28,519 nt of DNA from JAKAUF01 sp050746205 (GTDB taxonomy: Bacteria > Acidobacteriota > Terriglobia > Terriglobales > SCQP01). The translations under genes and the position numbers were made by a program. Below are positions 1 to 6,897 of the stretch, piece after piece. The stretch's first letter is position 1, and every line of letters begins with the position of its first letter. The notes below the pieces were generated by a model. The model was not told the DNA's origin and did no database searches. It was given only the letters and a program-made list of their open reading frames with translations. The stretch lies in contig JBOGKW010000024.1 of the NCBI GenBank assembly GCA_050746205.1, forward strand, positions 1 through 28,519, written 5' to 3'.

Positions 1-1
1 G

Positions 2-121
2 CGCTTTCGCATGTTGCCGCGGGGCGAGTTGCGCCCCAGCGGTCCTCGCCGCAAGCTGCGTCGGGTGGTGGACGAGCGGGTGCCAGCCGCCGCGGGTGCG
101 GGCGTTTCAATTCGGGACTGA
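2..121 (+). CDS. C-terminal end of an unidentified protein (partial)
   Basis: An open frame runs from the left edge to TGA at 119-121 and covers the last 39 residues of a protein whose start lies outside the window. Most third codon positions are G or C, as in the real genes here, and the other two frames read poorly. The tail is basic, with 'LPRGELRPSGPRRKLRR' followed by a short flexible end. This is vaguely like the C-terminus of AMP-forming acyl ligases, where a proline, a glycine and a catalytic Lys sit in a basic 'GKxRR' segment, but the fragment is too short to assign. It lies in the same direction as the biosynthetic run that begins at 269, about 150 bp downstream. Confidence 0.4.
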   Translation, partial: RFRMLPRGELRPSGPRRKLRRVVDERVPAAAGAGVSIRD

Positions 122-191
122 GGCCCGACGGCAGGGAGCCGCTGCGAGAGCGGACCGTCCAGCCGCCGGCACCGCAGCCGCCGCGCGCCGG

Positions 192-256
192 GTCGTTAAA
201 AACGTTTAATCGTCAATTAACCGGGGGTTAACACGGCGCCACGGACAATGCCGTGG
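192..256 (+). promoter_or_regulatory. AT-rich probable promoter/operator ahead of the biosynthetic operon
   Basis: An island of A/T in otherwise very GC-rich DNA. It contains two similar direct elements (CGTTAAA at 195-201, CGTTTAAT at 203-210), a perfect inverted repeat TTAACC-GGG-GGTTAA (217-231) and a second one, CCACGG-ACAATG-CCGTGG (239-256), that ends three bases before the ribosome binding site of the first gene. TTTAAT at 205-210 is a possible -10 box, but no convincing -35 is visible. The first palindrome could be an operator and the second a 5' leader hairpin. Both roles are inference from position and symmetry. Confidence 0.45.
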
Positions 257-268
257 TTGGAGGACTCT

Positions 269-1558
269 ATGACGCAAGCGAAGGTGCAGCCGGCGGCGGG
301 CGCGCGGCTGGGTGTTTTGACAGCGGGCATGGGTGCGATCGCGACGACGCTGATCGCCGGCGTGGCGGCGGTGCGGCAAGGGCTGGCCAAGCCGTTTGGG
401 GCGCTGACGCAGATGAGCTACGTGCAGGATCCGGTGCAGGGGCGGGTGCCGCTGGCCGAGTACCTGGGCTTGCCCCGCCTGGACGAGCTCCGCTTCGGCG
501 GCTGGGACATCTCCAGCGGCACCTGCTGGGATGCGGCGCAGCGCGCCGCAGTGCTGGAGCCGCTGTTGCTGCAGTCGCTGCGCGAGGAACTGAGCGCCCT
601 CGAGCCGATGGCCGGCATCTATGATCCGCAGTACCTGCGCCGGGCCAAGGGCCAGCGGCTGAAGGCCGAGACGAATAAGTTCGAGCAGGCCGAGGCGCTG
701 CGCGAGGATATCCGCGGCTTTCGCCGGCACCACGGCCTGAGCCAGGTGGTGGTGGAATGGTGCGGCTCGACCGAGGTGTTCCTCTCGCCTGGGCCGGCGC
801 ATCAGAACCTGAAGATCTTTGAGACCGCGCTGAAGCAGAACGAGCCGACAGTGGCGCCCAGCATGATCTACGCGTATGCCGCGCTCATGGAGGGCTGCCC
901 GTTCGTCAACGCCACGCCCACGCTGACGGTGGATCTGCCGGTCATGATTGAGCTGGCGGAGCGGCATCAAGCGCCGGTCTGCGGCAAGGATCTCAAAACC
1001 GGGCAGACGCTGCTGAAAACCATCCTGGCCCCGGGCCTGAAGCAGCGGGCGCTGGGCATTTCCGGCTGGTTCTCGATGAACATCCTGGGCAATCAGGACG
1101 GCGCGGTGCTGGATGACCCGGCGGCGTTCCGCAGCAAGGAAGAGAGCAAGCTCTCGGCGCTGAACCACATTTTGGAGCCGGAGCTCTATCCGGACCTCTA
1201 CGGGCAGATCTCGCACCAGGTCAAGATCAACTACTACCCGCCGCGGGGCGACAACAAAGAGAGCTGGGACGCCATTGACGTGGTCGGCTGGCTCGGCTAC
1301 GCCATGCAGATCAAGGTGGACTTCCTCTGCCGTGATAGTATTTTGGCGGCGCCGTTGTTGCTGGATTTGGCATTGTTGAGCGCGGCGGCGCAGACGGCAG
1401 GGCACAGCGGCGTCCAAGAGTGGCTGGGCTTTTATTTCAAGAGCCCGCAAACGCTCGCAGGGCGTCCCGAGCACGATCTCTCGGCGCAGTACCGGCGGTT
1501 GCAGGCGGCCTTCGGCCAGTTGGCGGCGGCCCGGCGCACGGGCGTCGCCGCGGGCTAA
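269..1558 (+). CDS. ino1: Inositol-3-phosphate synthase (myo-inositol-1-phosphate synthase)
   Basis: Converts glucose 6-phosphate to 1D-myo-inositol 3-phosphate with tightly bound NAD+, the committed step to inositol compounds; cytoplasmic. The 429-residue protein has the glycine-rich NAD-binding start (residues 15-31), GGWDIS (78-82), the NATPTLTVD stretch (214-222), GKDLKTGQT (239-247), LGNQDG (273-278) and the catalytic-region motif NYYPPRGDNKE (321-331), all typical of the family. Length fits the shorter prokaryotic branch. An upstream in-frame ATG exists at 248, but the ATG at 269 has GGAGG five bases ahead and is preferred. It is the first gene of the run and is followed after 51 bp by the enoyl reductase. 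Its place at the head of a fatty-acid/polyketide-type operon suggests that inositol phosphate is a building block of the product (inference). Confidence 0.93.
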   Translation: MTQAKVQPAAGARLGVLTAGMGAIATTLIAGVAAVRQGLAKPFGALTQMSYVQDPVQGRVPLAEYLGLPRLDELRFGGWDISSGTCWDAAQRAAVLEPLLLQSLREELSALEPMAGIYDPQYLRRAKGQRLKAETNKFEQAEALREDIRGFRRHHGLSQVVVEWCGSTEVFLSPGPAHQNLKIFETALKQNEPTVAPSMIYAYAALMEGCPFVNATPTLTVDLPVMIELAERHQAPVCGKDLKTGQTLLKTILAPGLKQRALGISGWFSMNILGNQDGAVLDDPAAFRSKEESKLSALNHILEPELYPDLYGQISHQVKINYYPPRGDNKESWDAIDVVGWLGYAMQIKVDFLCRDSILAAPLLLDLALLSAAAQTAGHSGVQEWLGFYFKSPQTLAGRPEHDLSAQYRRLQAAFGQLAAARRTGVAAG

Positions 1559-1609
1559 GGCCTGCCCACGGCCGGGCGGGCGAGAACAAACAAGGACGGA
1601 AGACCGCGA

Positions 1610-2374
1610 GTGAGCGATCTAAACGGGAAAACAGCGTTGGTGACGGGCGCCGCGCGCGGCATCGGCCGGGCGATCGCGCTGGCTCTGGGCCAGCATGGCG
1701 CCGACGTGATCATCAATTACGTGACCAGCGACGATGCGGCCAAGCAACTGGCCGAGGAGCTGCGGGCGATGGGGCGGCGCGCCGAGACGGTGGCGGCCGA
1801 TGCGATCAGTCCGGAGGGCATCGCCCAGATTTTCAGCCGCGTGCAAACGCAGTTTGGGCACCTGGACATTTTCGTCAATAACGCCATTGACGTGGCCGCA
1901 TTCGGCCCCTTAATGCGGCAAAAGATGGACGCCTGGGACCACACCGTGCAGCGCAACACGACGGCGCTGCTGCTGAGCGCCCAGAAATGCCGACCGCTGA
2001 TGCAGGGCCGCCGGGGCAAGATTCTCAGCCTCTCCAGCCTGGGCTCGACCTATGTCATCCCGGGCTACGCGCCGATCGGGGTGACCAAGGCCTCGACCGA
2101 GGCGCTGACCCGGTACTTGGCGGTGGAGCTGGGCAAAGAGGGGATTAATGCCAATACGCTCTCGGCGGGGCCGGTGGATACGGACGCGCTGCGGCTGTTC
2201 TCCACCTATGGCCAAATGAAGGAAGCCTGCGAGACGCTCTCGCCGGCCGGACGGATCGGCACGGTCGAGGACGTGGCGCAGGTGGCGGTGTTTCTCTGCT
2301 CGGACGCCGCCAACTGGATTTATGGGCAGACGATCATTGCCGATGGGGGCTTGTCCCTCATGAGCCTGCGCTAG
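1610..2374 (+). CDS. fabL: FabL-type enoyl-ACP reductase (SDR family)
   Basis: A 254-residue short-chain dehydrogenase with the Rossmann motif TGAARGIG (12-19) and VNNAID (89-94). The active-site Tyr and Lys are six residues apart (Y153...K160 in YAPIGVTK) rather than the usual three. That Y-x6-K spacing, the preceding SLSSLGS, the EALTRYLAVELGKEGI segment and the ending GQTIIADGGLSL match my memory of Bacillus FabL, the NADPH-dependent enoyl-ACP reductase, better than FabG. It would reduce the trans-2 double bond of an ACP-bound chain, implying that at least some extension cycles end saturated. The start is GTG with GGAAG upstream. It sits 50 bp ahead of the ACP gene. A specialised ketoreductase role is the main alternative. 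Confidence 0.8.
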   Translation: MSDLNGKTALVTGAARGIGRAIALALGQHGADVIINYVTSDDAAKQLAEELRAMGRRAETVAADAISPEGIAQIFSRVQTQFGHLDIFVNNAIDVAAFGPLMRQKMDAWDHTVQRNTTALLLSAQKCRPLMQGRRGKILSLSSLGSTYVIPGYAPIGVTKASTEALTRYLAVELGKEGINANTLSAGPVDTDALRLFSTYGQMKEACETLSPAGRIGTVEDVAQVAVFLCSDAANWIYGQTIIADGGLSLMSLR

Positions 2375-2424
2375 GCGGAGCCAAATTCGCCAGCGACACT
2401 GAGAATTCGGGAGGGAAATGAGTC

Positions 2425-2907
2425 ATGCCGCCTGTCAATAGCGCCGAGGAAGTGATGCAGATCCGCGAGGTCGCCGACCGCGTGTTGGCCCGCCGCCACG
2501 ACGAAATCCTGGCCACCGTGCAAGCCTCGATCGCGGAGGTGCTGGGATGCGAGGTCGAGGAGGTCAAGCCGCAGGCCAGCCTGATGAGCGATCTGCACGC
2601 GGAGTCATTGGACTTCCTGGATCTGCTGTTCCGCCTGGAGTCGGCGTTCGGCATCAAGATTCCGCGGGGCGGGATTCAGAAGGCCACGCAGGGCTCGCTG
2701 AAGGAGAGCGATTTTCAGCAAAACGGCGTGCTCACCGAAGCCGCACTGGAGCGGCTGCGGCTGCTGATGCCGGAGGTGGACGCCAAGCGCCTGCAGCCGG
2801 GGTTGACCTCGCGGGAGATTCCCGCGTTGTTCACGGCGGAGACGTTTACGCGGCTGGTGGCGTGGCGGCTGGGCGAAGGCGAGGCGGCCAAGGCGCAAGC
2901 GGGGTAG
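2425..2907 (+). CDS. Acyl carrier protein with a long C-terminal extension
   Basis: At 160 residues it is twice the length of a standard ACP. Residues 24-82 are the carrier domain: an opening helix (EILATVQASIAEVLG), then DLHAESLDFLDLLFRLE with Ser61 as the expected 4'-phosphopantetheine site, then AFGIKIP. The SLDFLD..F..E..FGIKIP pattern recalls AcpXL, the special carrier for very-long-chain acyl groups of rhizobial lipid A. Before the carrier domain lies an N-terminal helix of about 23 residues. After it comes a segment of about 75 residues (LTEAALERLRLLMPEVDA, then REIPALFTAETFTRLVAWRL) of unknown function that may dock partner enzymes. ATG 2425 is used, with a purine-rich GGGAGGGA upstream. 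The stop is four bases before the dehydratase start, so the two are probably translated together. No phosphopantetheinyl transferase gene is in the window. Confidence 0.85.
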   Translation: MPPVNSAEEVMQIREVADRVLARRHDEILATVQASIAEVLGCEVEEVKPQASLMSDLHAESLDFLDLLFRLESAFGIKIPRGGIQKATQGSLKESDFQQNGVLTEAALERLRLLMPEVDAKRLQPGLTSREIPALFTAETFTRLVAWRLGEGEAAKAQAG

Positions 2908-2911
2908 CGGC

Positions 2912-3445
2912 GTGCGCTTTCTGCTGATTGACCGCATTCTGGAACTGGAGCCGGGCCGGCACGCGGTGGGGGTGAAGAACCCCAGCCTGGGCGAGGACTA
3001 TTTTGCCGACCATTTCCCCGGTTTTCCCGTCGTGCCGGGAGTGCTGCTGGTGGAGGCCATGGCGCAACTGGCCGGCCGGCTGATCGCCTACACGGTGCGC
3101 GCCGAGAGCGGCGAGGTGGTGCTGCCGGTGTTGCTGGGCGTGAGCCAGGCGCGATTTCGGCGCTTTGTCCGCCCCGGCGATCGGGTGGTGATTCGCGCCG
3201 AACTGGTCGGCCTGACCGACGGTGGCGGGCGCTGCAAGGCGGAGGCACGGGTGGAGGAGCAGTTGGTGGCGGGGGCGGAAGTGCTGCTCGGCTTTGACAC
3301 CGGCCAGGGCGCCGGGGTGATTCCGCAGGCGGCGCGGCAGCGGCTGGAACAGTGGGCCGACGAGATGAACCGCAATTTGCTGGGCGAGGAGTTGCATGCG
3401 CGATTGACCGCGCCGCGGACCGCCGCGCCGGGGGTGGCGCGATGA
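2912..3445 (+). CDS. FabZ-like 3-hydroxyacyl-ACP dehydratase (hotdog fold)
   Basis: A 177-residue single-hotdog protein. The active-site block DHFPGFPVVPGVLLVEAMAQ (33-52) carries the FabZ catalytic His (H34) and Glu (E48), so removal of water from 3-hydroxyacyl-ACP is expected. MRFLLIDRI at the start also matches FabZ. The C-terminal stretch of about 60 residues is longer than in core FabZ. The start is GTG at 2912, right after the ACP stop. Its end overlaps the first ketosynthase in an ATGA, a typical translational coupling. Being embedded with a special ACP and ketosynthases, it probably serves this pathway and not bulk fatty acid synthesis. Isomerase activity of the FabA kind cannot be excluded from sequence. 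Confidence 0.9.
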   Translation: MRFLLIDRILELEPGRHAVGVKNPSLGEDYFADHFPGFPVVPGVLLVEAMAQLAGRLIAYTVRAESGEVVLPVLLGVSQARFRRFVRPGDRVVIRAELVGLTDGGGRCKAEARVEEQLVAGAEVLLGFDTGQGAGVIPQAARQRLEQWADEMNRNLLGEELHARLTAPRTAAPGVAR

Positions 3446-4779
3446 CAACGGCCGCGGGAGCGGGCCGCAACGGCAGCGGCAAACGCCGCCGGGTGGTGAT
3501 TACCGGGGTGGGGGCGGTCACTCCAGTGGGCCATACCGTGGAAGAGACCTGGACTTCCCTGCAGGCGGGCCGCTGCGGCATTGACACCTTGTCGGCGTTC
3601 GACGCCCACACCTTCGAGACGCAAATCGGCGGCGAGGTGCGCGGCTTCGCTTTTGACCGCCTGGCGCCGCCGGCGGCGCTGGCGGAGGTGATGGATCGCA
3701 AAAACAGCTTCGGTTTCGCGGCCGCGCAGCAGGCGATGGTGGATGCAGGATTGGTGGCTGCGGACGCCGCCCCGGCGCCGCCGCCGGTGGAGGTGGTCGA
3801 GCCCTCGCGATTCGGCATCAGCCTGGGCACGGAGGGGCGGCGGGACCGGCTGTTGCCCGAGCTGCGCAGCCGCAAGCTGGCCCCGCCGGACTTGGAATCC
3901 CGGCGCCGGGCGCTGGGGGCGGTGCCGGGAGACGAATATCTGCGCTACTCGCCCTATGGGCTGGCGTATCTGCTGGGCGGGACCTTCGGCGCCCGCGGGC
4001 CGATCACCACCATCTCCACCGCCTGCACCTCCAGTTCCCAGGCCCTGGGCTACGCGCTGGAGAAGATCCGCTATGGCGATGCCGACGTGATGCTGGCGGG
4101 CGGGGCCGAGTGCCTGATGGAGCCCACCATGGTCGCTAGCTTCATCCTGCTGGGCGCGCTGTCCAAGCGCAACGATTCGCCCCAGACGGCCTCCCGGCCT
4201 TTCGACGCCACGCGCGATGGGTTTGTGCTGGCCGAAGGCGCGGCGATGCTAGTGCTGGAGGACGCCTGGCATGCCTACCGGCGTGGGGCGCGCATCTACG
4301 GCGAGGTGGCCGGCTTCGGCTGTTCCATCAATGCCTATCGCATCACCGACTCCCCGCCCGACGGCGAAGGCCCGTTTCTGGCCATGCGTGCCGGGCTCGA
4401 GGACGCCGGCGTCCGCCCCGAGGAGGTGGATTACGTCAACGCGCATGGCACCTCGACGGTGCAGAATGACGCCAGCGAGACCATGGCCATCAAGCGGTGC
4501 CTGGGGGGCTATGCGGCCCGGGTGCCGGTGAGTTCGACGAAATCCATGACCGGGCACATGGTCAACGCCGCCGGCGCGATCGAGGCGGTGATCTCGGTCC
4601 TGGCGATCCGTGACGGTTACATTCCGCCGACGATCAATTATCAGCATCCCGATCCCGCCTGCGACCTAGACTGCGTGCCCAACCAAGGGCGGCGGCAACC
4701 GCTGCGGACGGTGGTGTCGAATTCCTTCGGTTTCGGCGGGTCCAACGGCTCGCTGGTGATCCGGGCCTATGTCGCCTGA
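3442..4779 (+). CDS. 3-oxoacyl-ACP synthase, FabF/KS type, catalytically complete
   Basis: A 445-residue condensing enzyme of the thiolase fold. The nucleophile is C195 in STACTSSSQAL, with H335 in NAHGTSTVQND, K367 in STKSMTG and H372 in TGHMVNAAG, so the full Cys-His-His set for decarboxylative Claisen condensation is present. The C-terminal SNSFGFGGSNGSLV loop is also intact. The first ATG that gives the normal N-terminus (GKRRRVVITGVGAVTPVG) is 3442, overlapping the dehydratase stop by four bases. An open frame extends further upstream, but only inside the dehydratase gene. It is followed by an 11-nt overlap with the inactive homologue. This pairing of an active and a dead ketosynthase is how KS-alpha/chain-length-factor heterodimers are encoded in type II polyketide synthases. 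Confidence 0.93.
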   Translation: MTTAAGAGRNGSGKRRRVVITGVGAVTPVGHTVEETWTSLQAGRCGIDTLSAFDAHTFETQIGGEVRGFAFDRLAPPAALAEVMDRKNSFGFAAAQQAMVDAGLVAADAAPAPPPVEVVEPSRFGISLGTEGRRDRLLPELRSRKLAPPDLESRRRALGAVPGDEYLRYSPYGLAYLLGGTFGARGPITTISTACTSSSQALGYALEKIRYGDADVMLAGGAECLMEPTMVASFILLGALSKRNDSPQTASRPFDATRDGFVLAEGAAMLVLEDAWHAYRRGARIYGEVAGFGCSINAYRITDSPPDGEGPFLAMRAGLEDAGVRPEEVDYVNAHGTSTVQNDASETMAIKRCLGGYAARVPVSSTKSMTGHMVNAAGAIEAVISVLAIRDGYIPPTINYQHPDPACDLDCVPNQGRRQPLRTVVSNSFGFGGSNGSLVIRAYVA

Positions 4780-6103
4780 CGGGAATGCCGCCTCCGGCGG
4801 CCGTGGCGGCGGGCGGCGGGTGGTGCTCACCGGCGTGGGCCTGGTCTCGCCGCTGGGCAACGAGGCCGCGGCCCTGTGGCGGGCGCTGGCCGCGGGGGAA
4901 TCGGGGCTAGCGGCGGCCGAGGAGTTGAGCGCCGGGGGTTTCCGCACCCGGGTTTGCGGCCGCGTGCGAGAGTTCAATCCACGGAAACTGATCGCCGACG
5001 CCAAGACATTGAAGCTGATGACCCGCTCGGTGCGGCTGGGCGTGGCTGCGAGCGAATTGGCCATTGCCGACGCCCGCCTGGATCTGGCCGGCGTGGATCC
5101 GTTCCGCCTGGCTTGCTACGTCGGCTCGCCGGGACACGCCGGCGATCGGGACGAACTGTTGCCCGCGCTGCAGGCCGCCAGCCGGGAGACAGATGGACCG
5201 CTGGATATGGCGGCGTTTGGCGCGGAGGGGATCGCGACCATCAATCCGCTGTGGCTGCTGAAGAGCCTGGCCAACATCGTCTTGTACTTCGTCAGCATGA
5301 AACTGGGGGCGCAAGGGCCCAACGGCAATATCTGCATGAGCGGGGCGGGCGGGGTGATGGCCATCGGCGAGGCCTTTCGCTGCCTGCGCCGTGGCGCGGC
5401 CGACATTGCCGTGGCGGGCGGCTACGAATCGCTACTGGAGGAGGAGCGGCTGGAGAGCTTCGAGCCGTCCGGGCTGCTGTATCTCCGCAACGGCCATCCG
5501 GCGCAGGCCAGCCGGCCTTTCGACCGCGACCGGGCCGGCTTCGTGCCCGCCGAGGGGGGAGCCTTCGTGGTGCTGGAGGAGCTGGAAGCGGCGCTGCACC
5601 GGGGGGCGCGGATCTACGGCGAGGTGACCGGCTACGGCTTGGCCAGCCCCGGCTGCGTCGCCCGTCCCAGCGAGACGGCGGAGGCGTTTCTCGGCGCCAT
5701 GCAGGCGGCGTTGGCCGACGCGCGGCGCGATCCCTGGGAACTGGAAGCGGTCTCGGCCTATGGCCTGGCCACCGTGCAGAGCGACCGCGCGGAGGCCGAG
5801 GCCCTAAAATCCCTGCTCACCGCGCGGGCCGCCTACGTCCCGATCACGGCGGTAAAGTCGGCGACGGGCAACTTATCCGCGGGCTCCGGGCCGCTGGAGG
5901 TGATCGCCGCGTGCGGCGTCGTGCAGGGGGCGATGCCGGGCCTGCCGCCGATCTTGAACTGCGAGCATCCCGATCCCGGCCTGGGGCTGGACTATGTCCG
6001 CGGGGGCACGCGGGCGGGCAGCTTCCGGCGCATTTTGGTCAACTCCGCCAGTCTTTCCGGCGCCGCCGCCAGCCTGCTGGTGGAAAGCGGCGATTCGGCG
6101 TAA
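4769..6103 (+). CDS. Ketosynthase homologue lacking all catalytic residues (chain-length-factor-like)
   Basis: A 444-residue full-length KAS-fold protein. Aligned by eye with its neighbour, the nucleophile position is Gly192 (NICMSGAGGVMA), the first His is Tyr331 (SAYGLATVQSD) and the second His is Asn368 (KSATGNLSAGSG). Only the structural Lys (K363) remains. The C-terminal glycine-rich loop is also changed (NSASLSGAAASLL). It therefore cannot condense by the normal mechanism. By analogy with KS-beta/chain-length factors it probably forms a heterodimer with the 3442-4779 product and shapes the acyl tunnel. Classical chain-length factors usually carry Gln at the Cys site; Gly is unusual. Cys189 lies three residues before the lost site. 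The reading frame is intact with normal codon use, so it is under selection and not a pseudogene. Confidence 0.85.
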   Translation: MSPDGNAASGGRGGGRRVVLTGVGLVSPLGNEAAALWRALAAGESGLAAAEELSAGGFRTRVCGRVREFNPRKLIADAKTLKLMTRSVRLGVAASELAIADARLDLAGVDPFRLACYVGSPGHAGDRDELLPALQAASRETDGPLDMAAFGAEGIATINPLWLLKSLANIVLYFVSMKLGAQGPNGNICMSGAGGVMAIGEAFRCLRRGAADIAVAGGYESLLEEERLESFEPSGLLYLRNGHPAQASRPFDRDRAGFVPAEGGAFVVLEELEAALHRGARIYGEVTGYGLASPGCVARPSETAEAFLGAMQAALADARRDPWELEAVSAYGLATVQSDRAEAEALKSLLTARAAYVPITAVKSATGNLSAGSGPLEVIAACGVVQGAMPGLPPILNCEHPDPGLGLDYVRGGTRAGSFRRILVNSASLSGAAASLLVESGDSA

Positions 6104-6150
6104 ACGGCCGGCTCGGCGCGCCCGCACGCATCGGTTTGGAGCCCTGCTGG

Positions 6151-6897
6151 ATGAACCGCTTACAAGGAAAATTCGCATTGGTGACCGGCGCCAGCCGGGG
6201 CATTGGGCGCGCGGTTGCGCTGCGGCTGGCGCAGGAGGGCGCGCGCGTGGCGGTCAACTACCGCGCCCACGCCGATGCCGCGGCCGAAGTGGTGGCGGCG
6301 ATTACCGCCGCAGGCGGGCAGGCGGAGGCGTTCGCCGGGGATGTCAGCCGGGCGGAGGGGGCCAAGGCCTTGGTCGAGGCTGTCGCCCAGGCCTTCGGCC
6401 GGCTGGACATCCTAGTCAACAACGCCGGCATGGTGCGCGATGGCTTGCTGCTGACCATGGATGATGAGCAGTGGCGGCAGGTGCTGGCCACCAACTTGGA
6501 TGGCGCCTTCTATTGCTGCCGGGCGGCAGCGCGCATCATGCTGCGGCAGCGCTACGGGCGCATTGTCAATCTCTCCTCGGTGGCGGGGGAGACGCCGAAC
6601 CGCGGCCAGGTCAATTATGCCGCGTCCAAGGGCGGCATCAACGCCCTCACCCGGGCCCTGGCCCAGGAACTGGCCAGTAAGAACATCACGGTGAACGCCG
6701 TGGCACCGGGCATGATCGAGACCGAAATGAGCCAGGAGGTGCGGGAGCTGGCGGGCACGGAGATCCTCAAGCATATTGGCCTGAAGCGCTACGGCAAGCC
6801 CGAGGAGGTCGCCGCGGCGGTGGCATTTTTGGTCTCGCCGGATGCGGATTATATTACCGGCGACATCGTGCGGGTGGACGGAGGGTTGGCGGGTTGA
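6151..6897 (+). CDS. fabG: 3-oxoacyl-ACP reductase (FabG, SDR family)
   Basis: A 248-residue classical SDR. It shows TGASRGIG (12-19) for NADPH, NNAGMVRDGLL (90-100), the catalytic Asn (N115 in ATNLDG), Ser (LSSVAG, about 143), and Tyr156 and Lys160 in NYAASKGG, then APGMIETEM and the FabG-like ending ITGDIVRVDGGLAG. It reduces the 3-keto group made by the ketosynthases. The frame is open far upstream, but ATG 6151 with TTGGAG upstream gives exactly the family N-terminus, so 6151 is chosen. The stop overlaps the TTG start of the half-length ketosynthase homologue. With the dehydratase and the FabL-type enzyme, a complete reductive loop is encoded in this operon. Confidence 0.94.
   Translation: MNRLQGKFALVTGASRGIGRAVALRLAQEGARVAVNYRAHADAAAEVVAAITAAGGQAEAFAGDVSRAEGAKALVEAVAQAFGRLDILVNNAGMVRDGLLLTMDDEQWRQVLATNLDGAFYCCRAAARIMLRQRYGRIVNLSSVAGETPNRGQVNYAASKGGINALTRALAQELASKNITVNAVAPGMIETEMSQEVRELAGTEILKHIGLKRYGKPEEVAAAVAFLVSPDADYITGDIVRVDGGLAG

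Noticed and set aside
206..1474. Long open frame on the minus strand opposite ino1
   Set aside because: Arg/Gln/His-rich translation with no domain pattern; it is the antisense shadow of a high-GC gene.
4876..6150. N-terminal extension of the FabG frame through the dead ketosynthase gene
   Set aside because: The extended part is Arg/Gly-rich shadow sequence; fabG starts normally at 6151.
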